In this document: one piece after another, positions 33,701 to 41,207 of the stretch | Layout of the letters: each line of letters starts with the position of its first letter | Position numbering within the stretch: the stretch's first letter is position 1 | Source of the DNA: Membranipora membranacea | Lineage: Eukaryota; Bryozoa; Gymnolaemata; Cheilostomatida; Membraniporidae | Length of the DNA stretch: 64,000 nucleotides | Direction of reading: 5' to 3' | Assembly (NCBI GenBank): GCA_914767715.1 | Contig: OU612073.1 | Location: forward strand, 2,418,001 to 2,482,000 | Notes under the pieces: generated by a model | Seen by the model: the letters and a program-made list of their open reading frames with translations, nothing else | Databases searched by the model: none | Told to the model about the DNA's origin: nothing | Position numbers and translations under genes: made by a program

Positions 33701-36693
33701 CAGATCTGAGTGCTCGGTTATTACTGAGGTCCAGGGTCTGTAACTTAGTCAGCTGTGATATCCTGTATTATATATAATATGAGTCAGATATAATTACTTG
33801 TGCTGGAGGAGTTATGTTATCATACATTCTTAAATGATAAATCAAATTTACTTCATTCCGCATGAATATGATCAAAGTATATCATAATATGTCATATTAA
33901 ATCCGAATATCTATATAATTAATAAATATAGAATTATTCTCTGGCTACATGAGAACAAAGATGAATTTACGATACTGATATCAGTCACATACAGAACACA
34001 CATACCTGGTACTTATCTCAGTGAGCCCACAGTTATACAGATTCAGCTTAGTCAGCTCAGTCAGCTCACACAGACCATCAGGTACAGAGCTGAGTGCTGA
34101 GTTATCACTGAGGTTCAGGGTCTCTAGCTTAGTCAGCTGTGATATCCTGTATTATAAATAATATGAGTCAGATATAATTACTTGTGCTGGAGGATTAATA
34201 TTATACAGCAAGCTATTTCTCAAACAATATATTAAATTTTCTTCATTTCGCATGAATATGATCAAAGTATATCATAATATCTCATATTAAATCTGAATAT
34301 CTATATAATTAATAAATATAGAATTATTCTCTGGCTACATGAGAACAAAGATGAATTTACGATACTGATATCAGTCATAATATACAGAACACACACACAT
34401 ACCTGGTACTTATCTCAGTGAGCCCACAACTAGACAGATACAGCACAGGCAGCTCAGTCAGCTCACACAGACCATCAGGTACAGATCTGAGTGAGTTATT
34501 ACTGAGGTCCAGGATCTGTAGCTTAGTCAGCTGTGATATCCTGTATTATATAAAATATGAGTCAGAAACAGTATCTTGTGCTGGAGGATTTATGTTATCA
34601 TACATTTTTAAATGATAAATCCAATTTTCCTCATTCCACATAAACATCATCAAACTATATCATAAATCTCATATTAAATCCGAATATCTATATAATTAAT
34701 AAATAGAGAATTATTCTCTGGCTACATGAGTGCAAAGATGAGATTGTACAGCACACGTTGTTTAAAATTTTATATATAAGTACACATAGAACATGGCCAA
34801 GTTCAATACACAAGTTTAAATACTTTAATTACTAAATTCCTTGATGGTATGCAGTAAAGTTTTTTGTTAAGTTCCAATATTAAATCTAATCATATATTTT
34901 TAATTTGCCTATGTATGTTATTTGTGGTGTATACTGGCCACCAATAATAAAAATGGGCGATGCAAGAGTAGCCGGTGTCACATAGAAGGCTGCGGATAGA
35001 TTGTTTCATGTAAGGTTTTCTCATTTTTAATTCCGATCAAAAGAATGGAACAAAACGACATCAAATAAGACTTAATTCAAGCTTGCTGTTGGATAAGAAT
35101 ATTTTGCTAATGCTTTAGTAAGTGTGAGTAAGCGGGCTGTGAGACAAGGATAGAGTTAATAGGAGCCTCGCCCGGGTCATATCACTGATAAATAACTCAG
35201 AAATATAGCATAATGGTATTATGTGTACTCTACTTACTTCTGCCATTCAAATGTGCCCTGCCTGAGAGAGTCTTCATCAATAGCGTTCAGTCTGAGCTGT
35301 AGGAGATGAGGAGCTATAACTGGTAACCAGGAGGGGAAACTCTTCAGAAAACAGATACGGAGATGAGTGATAGAGTTATCTCCCTTATCAAACTCTATCT
35401 CCTCCCATGTCATGTCTCTGTAGTCTGTGTACCGTAAGTCAGGTATCCTCTCTATCTCCTCCTCTCCTGAGTGTCTGTACCAGACTGTGTACTTCTCTAT
35501 AATGTGATTATATTAGAGATAAATATAATAAGGCATTAAAGATCATAAATATTAGAATTATATTGATCTTTGTGTACTCATAATACTTATATGGAAATGT
35601 TAGTTAACAGTTAGATAAATTGTTGTCAACAATACTATAGAATTTAGAATGAAATACAGGTGCAGATTGGTCGGTGTGGTTTTAGTTGTCTGATCTTAGG
35701 TGCAGAATATGTTACATTTGAGGCGCAGTCGAGTTGATAAAACACACCAAACAACCTGTGAGAATAGGAATGCAACAACATTATGAGTTGTCTGACCTTA
35801 CAAGCCTATGTCTATTACTTATAAAAACCGTCAGTAGGGAGAAATATCCTTGCTTTTAGCTATTGCAACAATTTCTGTTTCCTAACATTAGGAAAAGTTC
35901 CCATCAGCTGCTGAATTTATGCATCACAAATCATGAGTGTAATATTACAGTTATTTTTAGTTTGACAAGGTTAATCAACTCCGCCCCCCCCCCCCCCGTG
36001 GGTTTCATCATAGACAATGATATTGAAGAAATTTTACGATTGATATGAGTTTCGGCAAGTTTTTAGCTGAAAAATATGTCCTGTAAATAGTGATCAACCA
36101 CGCATCTATGTATAAAGGCAAACTGCTAATGGAAATACCCATCCGGGGCCAACTGGCCATCCTTTTCACCTTGTATCAATTTCAGCATGTCACTATAACA
36201 AAGCCATCTGGTTGCAAATATTGTAGCCGGATGGCCTAGCAGCAATTTGTATTACAAACCCATCCGCATGGCTGTTTGGCAACCATTGGTGGCCCAATAC
36301 CAACTAGAAAGGGCATTCATCAGCCTACTGATGCCGTATACCCATCCGTATCTGTTTTTATCCCAGTAAACTATTCTGGATGGTTTCCCCCTATAAAAAC
36401 CCATCTGGTAACTGCTGGTTGCCAAGTTGTCATCATGCAGCTGACAAATTAACCGGTTGGTACTTTGGAAACCACTTGAGTTCCAATATAGCTTAAGAAA
36501 CTTTCACTCAGCAATTTCCAAGGCTAATTGGTGCAAAATAACCTACTGAAATGGCATAAGATAAATTAGATTGTCAAACAATTTCATCCTTACCGTCAGA
36601 AACTGACTGTCCATCACCTTTAGCTGAGGGAGGAGGATTATTTCTCTTTGAAGAAGGCTCAGCTTTTCTGATACATGATAGGTAACTTCCCAT
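24624..36693 (-). CDS. LRR-Roc-COR-caspase protein (18 exons, 1557 aa)
   Basis: Exons in transcript order: 36693-36594, 35496-35238, 34540-34403, 34146-34006, 33762-33622, 33378-33238, 32981-32841, 32591-32451, 32197-32057, 30201-28184, 27998-27915, 27739-27561, 27183-26998, 26835-26598, 26107-25928, 25793-25687, 25422-25185, 24724-24624. All phases match and the total is 4674 nt. Layout: acylation-type N-terminus (1-10), LRRs (about 120-530), Roc (P-loop GNRMAGKT 552-559, DFGG 604-607, THKD 673-676), COR (to about 1120), linker (to 1208), caspase p20 (1209-1350, His1304, Cys1347), p10 (about 1350-1520). Known for the families: Roc-COR is the GTP-driven dimer switch of Roco proteins, LRRs sense ligands, and caspases cut after Asp. 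Inference: a membrane-linked danger sensor that activates its own protease. The ATG at 36693 is preceded in frame by TAG and starts an N-myristoylation motif. The gene is intact and converges with the coiled-coil pseudogene. The linker donor GTCTGT at 27914 is the weakest splice call. Confidence 0.85.
25185..25422 (-). CDS. Roco-caspase exon 17: end of caspase p10
   Basis: Encodes MQEAVNKLTVKATIQLKTSL…, then QMPRITCNMGTRMLFLQPGI, which matches the (K)QxPxxxSxLxKxLYF strand that ends p10. About 30 further residues follow (DMRKLGEHPDSLTTDLRNPR…), then donor GTATGT in phase 1. Confidence 0.8.
25687..25793 (-). CDS. Roco-caspase exon 16: caspase p10 core
   Basis: Encodes GFVAPRDQNGSPFIRGLIIT and then FYKYAHRYHLQMLGNI. 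It matches the GYxSxRxxxxGSxFIQxL loop and helix of caspase small subunits, which form the substrate pocket. Confidence 0.8.
25928..26107 (-). CDS. Roco-caspase exon 15: intersubunit linker and p10 start
   Basis: Encodes GNRDIMLDDVVAPDPAVHTE… through …YYMDNKPEDG to ADLFIIQSSFDG. The Asp-rich part lies where caspases are cut between large and small subunits. The ADLF..QSS segment matches the ADxLxxYST strand that opens p10. Confidence 0.8.
26420..26515. repeat. 96-bp fold-back element in Roco-caspase intron
   Basis: TTAGATCAAGTATGATCCAATTTG (26420-26443, shown in pieces: TTAGATCAAG, TATGATCC, AATTTG) is matched in reverse at 26492-26515 with about 20 of 24 bases. A small MITE is likely, in the intron just after the exon with the catalytic Cys. 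Confidence 0.6.
26598..26835 (-). CDS. Roco-caspase exon 14: caspase catalytic His and Cys
   Basis: Encodes DIVTDIHRETQL…MFVLVITSHGAEGSV… and …KPKLIIIQACAGG. The catalytic His is in SHG (codon at 26736-26734, residue 1304). The catalytic Cys is in QACAG (codon at 26607-26605, residue 1347). The 43-residue spacing is typical of true caspases. Both residues are present, so this is not a pseudo-protease. Confidence 0.92.
26998..27183 (-). CDS. Roco-caspase exon 13: start of caspase p20
   Basis: Encodes MRYKMTKTRGRALILSNKYE, which matches the usual caspase start (GxALIIxNxxF). After it, RKGADIDHDNMKNMLENFGF corresponds to the R-x-G-x-x-x-D…L…LGF stretch of caspases. It runs phase 0 to phase 0. 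Confidence 0.85.
27561..27739 (-). CDS. Roco-caspase exon 12: acidic linker
   Basis: Encodes AIQPEETHRAVAAGG… to …SDSQSTISRET. It is polar and acidic with several Asp, as expected for a flexible prodomain-like link ahead of the caspase. It ends in phase 0 at GTAAGT. Confidence 0.75.
27915..27998 (-). CDS. Roco-caspase exon 11: COR-caspase linker, part 1
   Basis: Encodes CLSLTEPDKDKVSAYISTLQ and a few more residues, with no recognised domain. The acceptor CTCCGACAG is good. The donor GTCTGT is weak but is the one that gives phase 1, as the next exon needs. Confidence 0.55.
28184..30201 (-). CDS. Roco-caspase exon 10: last LRRs, Roc GTPase and COR
   Basis: A single 2018-nt exon. It starts with LRRs (LSNLETINIGGNIFTSLPP…). 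Roc follows: P-loop GNRMAGKT, then DDTTEV in the switch region, DFGGDRIY for the G3 DxxG-type motif, and THKD for G4. After Roc comes COR: a helical N-terminal half (…FPPQNIFVLDSS…) and a second half with IPYFSTDAL and a FYCAHCLYLHE stretch, like the C-x2-C seen near the end of COR in some animal Roco proteins. No kinase domain follows. The exon ends in phase 1 at GTAAGT; an upstream in-frame ATG at 30338 lies in the intron and is not the start. Confidence 0.9.
30202..32056 (-). other. long intron between LRR array and Roc-COR exon
   Basis: A 1855-base intron. Open stretches on the minus strand (31043-31303, 31327-31836) have no recognisable domain, splice context or codon pattern, so I treat them as chance. 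Short TA-rich simple repeats lie at about 31970-32020. Confidence 0.6.
32057..32197 (-). CDS. Roco-caspase LRR module exon (last)
   Basis: A 141-nt, phase 2-2 module reading LQYLDLSENPALRSVPDGLY and then LDLSDCGLTEIST. It splices over a 1.85-kb intron to the Roc-COR exon, where three more LRRs complete the array. Confidence 0.85.
32451..32591 (-). CDS. Roco-caspase LRR module exon
   Basis: A 141-nt, phase 2-2 module reading LQYLVLSSNPALRSVPDCLY and then LYLSSCGLTEIRT. It differs from its neighbours mainly at the exposed strand positions. Confidence 0.85.
32841..32981 (-). CDS. Roco-caspase LRR module exon
   Basis: A 141-nt, phase 2-2 module of the LETLNLN subtype, near twin of 34006-34146. 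This implies block copying of more than one module. Confidence 0.85.
33238..33378 (-). CDS. Roco-caspase LRR module exon
   Basis: A 141-nt, phase 2-2 module, near twin of 33622-33762. It differs mostly in the second repeat (LDLYNCG here, LNLYNCG there). Confidence 0.85.
33622..33762 (-). CDS. Roco-caspase LRR module exon
   Basis: A 141-nt, phase 2-2 module. Exon and flanking intron are almost identical to the next module (33238-33378), including the unusual intron variant TTATGTTATCATACATTC, which suggests a recent copy. Confidence 0.85.
34006..34146 (-). CDS. Roco-caspase LRR module exon
   Basis: A 141-nt, phase 2-2 module (acceptor TAATACAG, donor GTATGT). It belongs to the subtype LETLNLN…LSSVPDG…LNLYNCG, which it shares with the exon at 32841-32981. 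Confidence 0.85.
34403..34540 (-). CDS. Roco-caspase LRR module exon (first, 138 nt)
   Basis: The first of seven phase 2-2 exons read on the minus strand. It encodes two LRRs of about 23 residues and is one codon shorter than the other six (a deletion in the LRS-ENP segment). Symmetric phase lets modules be added or lost without breaking the frame. Confidence 0.85.
35238..35496 (-). CDS. Roco-caspase exon 2: pre-LRR region
   Basis: Encodes EKYTVWYRHSGEEEIERIPD… then THLRICFLKSFPSWLPVIAP and LQLRLNAIDEDS, which look like an LRR cap or degenerate first repeats. The acceptor ATTATAG and donor GTAAGT are clear. It runs from phase 1 in to phase 2 out, fitting the LRR modules that follow. Confidence 0.8.
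35497..36593 (-). other. first intron of the Roco-caspase gene
   Basis: Has a poly-C run at 35984-35997. Between about 36130 and 36480 the words CATCCGG, CATCTGG, CCATCCG and their inverses recur at least eight times with GGTTGCCA words between them. No exon is seen. Confidence 0.5.
36594..36693 (-). CDS. Roco-caspase exon 1: MGSYLSC N-terminus
   Basis: Encodes MGSYLSCIRKAEPSSKR… with Gly2, a small residue at position 6 (Ser), Cys7 and basic residues at 9-10. This pattern is used for N-myristoylation plus nearby palmitoylation. The rest is Pro/Ser-rich and looks disordered. It ends in phase 1 at a GTAAGG donor. An AG precedes the ATG by nine bases, so an upstream non-coding exon is possible. 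Confidence 0.7.
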
Positions 36694-36987
36694 ACCTGTT
36701 TCCTATAATAGAATAAGTGAAAACTTCTGCATCCAAATGTCGTCAGACAGCTTACGTATACAATAGGGACCCTGATATGTTTTAATCAATCTGACAGAAA
36801 AGTCATTGAATTCTATAACTCCACTGACCGTAAAAAGTAAAATGTTTTTGTCATCTTGTTTTGCTTCCTGACCAATTTTGGTACATGGTTGAGTGTTCTT
36901 AATTCAGTTTAAGAGTAACTGAGAGATGGAACAAAATATATATAACATTGTTTAAAGCCCTATGAGACAGGATGCAAACCATGCGTT

Positions 36988-37195
36988 CTACTATCTAAGG
37001 GTACTAAATTGAGGTACATGTTATATTATCCACTATCTGAGTTATAAGACTGCAACCTCAGTGTTCGGAGAGAAAGAAACCTGAGCTCAGTCTCACTCAT
37101 AGATGTAATGGACCGAGAGTTTTGTTGCCAAGGATAGATTTTAAGAGGCGGGACTTTAGGTGGCAGTGCAAAAAGTTTTATTGACTTTAAGTAAC
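36988..37195 (+). repeat. dispersed repeat, copy 1 (about 208 bp)
   Basis: Starts CTACTATCTAAGGGTACTAA and ends at a TTGACTTTAAGTAAC. A diverged direct copy lies at 38311-38522. It may be a SINE or MITE family; I see no clear ends. Confidence 0.6.
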
Positions 37196-38310
37196 AGAGT
37201 GATGACATTTTGGAATTTACTAAGAAAAAACGAAGTCAAGCCAGCTGTTAAATTATGTCATCAGCGTTTATAGTTGTGTTTGTCACTGGAATCTCTATTA
37301 CCTCCTACTTTACCCATCTCCTGATTCACTTAACTCAAATATGATGATAATATAATAGGAGAGTGATCAGCGAACCGAACGCCTTCACAGTAAAATTTAT
37401 CTTGATCATCAAAGTCCTCCACTACTCTGATATTTGCATGAGGGTGTACAGGCTGTAAATAAATCTAAGAAGTTCCTTGTTTGGAATGAAAACTTTTCTA
37501 ATTCTATCAGAATGAAACAGTTGCAGCGTCAGACCCTACCCTGGCCTAAAAACACAAGCTGTACCCTAAAACAATCGGATTGAAATTGTTGATTAATCTG
37601 GAATTATTTCGACAGTAAGTCGATAAAAATTGATTTGTGAGTAAATGGGTAAATGAGTTCCTTAGATAGATATTCTGAACCCTTAAATGGTCTAATAATT
37701 ACATGAGATTACATGGTCTTTCATCATAAAAGAATGGTGTGTGGTTGCTAGCGAGAATTGAAGTAGAGATAAAACTACCATATGAATAATAACATGCCAA
37801 ACCACAGGACCTGCCATGCCAAAAGGCAGAGAAGCCACCTTCCATCTCAATAGGTACCTGTTGTATAGTTCTATACCACTACACAATAAGGACCTCGCAC
37901 CCCTAATTTGTTGTTGGTTTTAATTGGATTCAGTTTAGTCGACCGCATATGATAACTGTGTGAGTTTGAGAATTGTTCTAGTATTTCAGGGCTATCAGTC
38001 TTTTTAAATAATTTTAATTTGAATAATTGCATGATATTACTGCACAGATTAAGGGTGTGAAGGTTCCCTGGCTCTTGGAGCATAAACTGAGCCTGAATTT
38101 AACCAACATGTCTTCTCCAATTCTTTGGTCTGTCTTTTGCAATACTTAATTGGCCCTCCCCTCCCTCTTTTATCTCTTGTTTCAAACAAGATAAGGGGAG
38201 TTAGTTTGCATATATGTCAGGCGTCAGTGTTACCGCATATTCATCTCTGTTGCAAAAGGCTACCTGGGCGAGCGTAGGTAGACTGAGGATAATATTGTCT
38301 ACATTTTTTT

Positions 38311-38522
38311 CTACTATCTAAGGGTACTAAATTGAGGTACATATTATATTATCCATCATCTGAGTTTTAAAACTGAAATCTCAGTGTCCGGAGAGAAGGA
38401 CATGTGAGCTCAGTCTTACTCGTTGATGTAATGGCTGAGAGTTTTGTTGCCAAGGTTATAAAGGTTTTAAGAGGTTGGAATTTAGTTGGCAGTGCAATAA
38501 ATGTTTATTGATTATAAGTAAC
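38311..38522 (+). repeat. dispersed repeat, copy 2 (about 212 bp)
   Basis: The same order of landmarks as 36988-37195: CTACTATCTAAGGG, ATATTATCC, GAGAGTTTTGTTGCCAAGG, GGCAGTGCAA, AAGTAAC. About 80 percent alike by eye. Confidence 0.6.
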
Positions 38523-40312
38523 AATATGTTTACCCTCTCGATTAATAAACCGAATATAGTAACCAAGACTTTGGTTTTTATCAATGTAAACAGCCAAAGC
38601 TGCCAGATTTTTGAGCACGACGCAATAGCTGACGCAAATTATTCAGTTATGGAATCATTCACGAATAACCTTACTATTCACAGCAGTAATTTATACCGCT
38701 CCAGTTTTTGTCTCAGATAAGCCTTATTTCTATAACAGCCAATGAGTAACTCTTGGCCTATCTTTATGGCTTGCCTTCGTGGGTTGCAACCATGTTTTCT
38801 GTTATCACCATGTTTAAACTGGTTTAATAATAATTGCATAGGGCAAACAGTATGACTGATAAAGAAGAGATAACAACGTTACAACCTTCTTTATAGCACT
38901 CCTAAACATAGACAAACTTACTAAGGACTAATATCTCACCGTCTAGAATTACTCTAGAATCAATGTCACATATAAATGATTTTCAGACACAAATAGACCA
39001 CTACACAGAGCAAGAGTTTAAATAGCTAAATTAAGGGTATAACATAAAGTGACCCAAATCGAGCTGAACTAAAATCTAAGTGTTATTTCATCATCTAGGT
39101 AGGGTAATTGATGTAAGTGTTCTAATGGCCTGTTACCACTAGAACGTAGCCGTTAGACCTCCATGTAGCGACCAGTTTTGTTCAGTGAATTTTTGACCTG
39201 TTGTCTCCTGACCACTGCTACAGTTTTATGCCCGGTTGGCTATGTCACATCCAGACATGATTGTATCAGTCATTTACTTGCTCAAACTTACCTATTGGTA
39301 TCAGTTCGCGACATCAATATGGCTTTGATATAGATATACATGCTGTTTCAATCCTGGCTGAATGGATTTGTCACAAATATGATGAGTGGTTTGAATTGAA
39401 CCCATCCACTTCTATGTTGCAAATCACCCTAAGACAGTTAATTCTAGCTAGAGCTCTAATATGCTATATAGTTTGAAGGTGACTTAATATTAGCTAGCAC
39501 CAGTTTTCTGTAGCAAAGGTTGGTGTTCATATTATGTAAAGTATTGGGCGAATGGAAGTTGGCCATAACTTTCACTTTTTGATTCTGCGTGTAAAGCCAG
39601 ACTTTTCCTCCTGCAAAAACTTAACTTAACTTTGCTATGGTAGGCAACCACCGATTGCCCATTTAATAACTGGATCCCTATGTGGCAGGCAGCACAACCA
39701 GCCCTTAAAAGCGTTCGGGATGGCGATCGCGGCTGTAGGCGGTTGTTAAGGGGTGGATGGGAAGCTAGGAAACTCCGTTTTTTGCAATTTATTACTTTTT
39801 TAACTTTAACACCTGTTAACAGCACTTTTGCCTCATCTCACAGAGTTCTAATCCAAGATCTGTGCATTACTAGCCTAAGCTCAGAAGAAAGGATTGCTCC
39901 AAGTCAATATTATTGTCTTTACTCAACAATTTTGCTAATTTTTCTGATTTACCGCTGCATGTTACTCCTTGCTAATAACTCTCTGCTGCACCTCTCCTTA
40001 CATTCTGACCATGAGTGATTCTCTCCAACACGAGGTAAATATAACTCCAATTGCTTCTGGGAAATTGAGGTTTTAATTTAGAAATCAAACTAATCAACTT
40101 GGATTGGACTGCGCAGACATTACTTACTTACTTACTTCAATCAATCAACGACAGCAGGGAGAATGACAGTGACAGCTAGTGACAATCAAAACAAATGGTC
40201 TGCTCTGCTGGTGTTGACAGTATATATTAATAAATTGTAATGACAAATGACAATATTTCCATGCCCTCTCTGTTTGACATATTAAGTGTGAAGACTTTGC
40301 ACATCAACCATA

Positions 40313-40470
40313 CGTACATACATACATACATACATACATACATACATACATACATACATACATACATACATACATACATACATACATACATACATACATA
40401 CATACATACATACATACATACATACATACATACATACATACATACATACATACATACATACATACATACA

Positions 40471-40501
<31 letters not shown>

Positions 40502-40538
40502 CATACATACATACATACATACATACATACATACATAC
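40313..40538. repeat. CATA tetranucleotide microsatellite
   Basis: About 226 bases of TACA/CATA repeats with one slip (CATTACATA) near 40470. Long open frames through it are products of the repeat and not genes. Confidence 0.97.
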
Positions 40539-41207
40539 TTGACATGTTGTTTGTCTACTTTTTTTTCTAATCTGCATTGAATGTACATGGCCTGATAGTT
40601 TAGGTCTATGTGATTATGATGATCAGAATGGTTAAGTGACTGATTTGTCTCGGCAACCTGAGCTACCATTTCAATAGAAGACACAGCATGGAGGATCCAT
40701 AGTGCTCAAATATTATTCATTAGAGAAATGGTATGTAACTACTTTATCAAGATACATATAAATTTGATGTCAGTTGCTAGAATGACAATCTATTGACCCG
40801 GGATAAAGTGAAGATGTCAGACATTCTATGGATGCATGTGAGCCAAGTCACGCATATACAGTCCAGCTAGTTAGTTTAGGCCTGTTAGCCTGAGCTGAGG
40901 GTTCCTTTTTAATTTGGTTCTAGTTTGAACAGTTGTATATTGAGCCAGCCATTAAAACATCAACATTAATTTTATAGGGCAATTTTAATGATTGGGGAAC
41001 CAACAATAGTTTATTAGTAGGTTTATAGCTTCTTCACATTTTGTCAAGATAATGGCAGATTTTTTCTCACCTGTTAGGCTTTTGTGGCAGGTGTATAGAA
41101 TATCATTTTATTAGATTACATGCTCCATGCAAGCAAAATAATTTTATATTAGTATAATTTTAAAAAAATTGGGAATGCGCAAAACAGAGAACATATCTAC
41201 ACATTGG

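Larger units (their letters stand above)
32057..34540. repeat. seven tandem exon-intron LRR modules (384-397 bp each)
   Basis: Module starts are spaced 394, 390, 397, 384, 384 and 397 bases apart. Introns are as alike as exons, so the repeat unit is genomic and not only a protein repeat. Two intron types and two exon subtypes are mixed across the array, which points to unequal crossing-over or gene conversion. Confidence 0.9.
1944..41207. repeat. tandem duplication, unit 1 (about 39.3 kb)
   Basis: Long stretches of 1944-18090 match 41208-64000 in the same order and orientation, introns included, with scattered substitutions and a few indels. Examples are the block at 2330-3060 against 41580-42330, and every coiled-coil exon from 9648 to 17841 against 53657 to 63756. 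The second copy starts exactly where unit 1 would end, so the simplest reading is head-to-tail duplication of 1944-41207, including the Roco-caspase gene. Offset grows from 39.27 kb on the left to 45.9 kb on the right because unit 2 holds extra segments. Mis-assembly of two haplotypes is the main alternative. Confidence 0.85.
36694..41207. other. gene-poor spacer upstream of the Roco-caspase gene
   Basis: I find no supported exon. It should hold the Roco-caspase promoter (just right of 36693), two copies of a dispersed repeat and a microsatellite. Open frames here are short and without splice context. Confidence 0.5.

Noticed and set aside
40227-40684. Open frames of 61-126 codons on both strands with repeating Met-Tyr-Val-Cys or His-Thr-Tyr-Ile
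   Set aside because: They are translations of the CATA microsatellite, open in all frames because the repeat has no stops.
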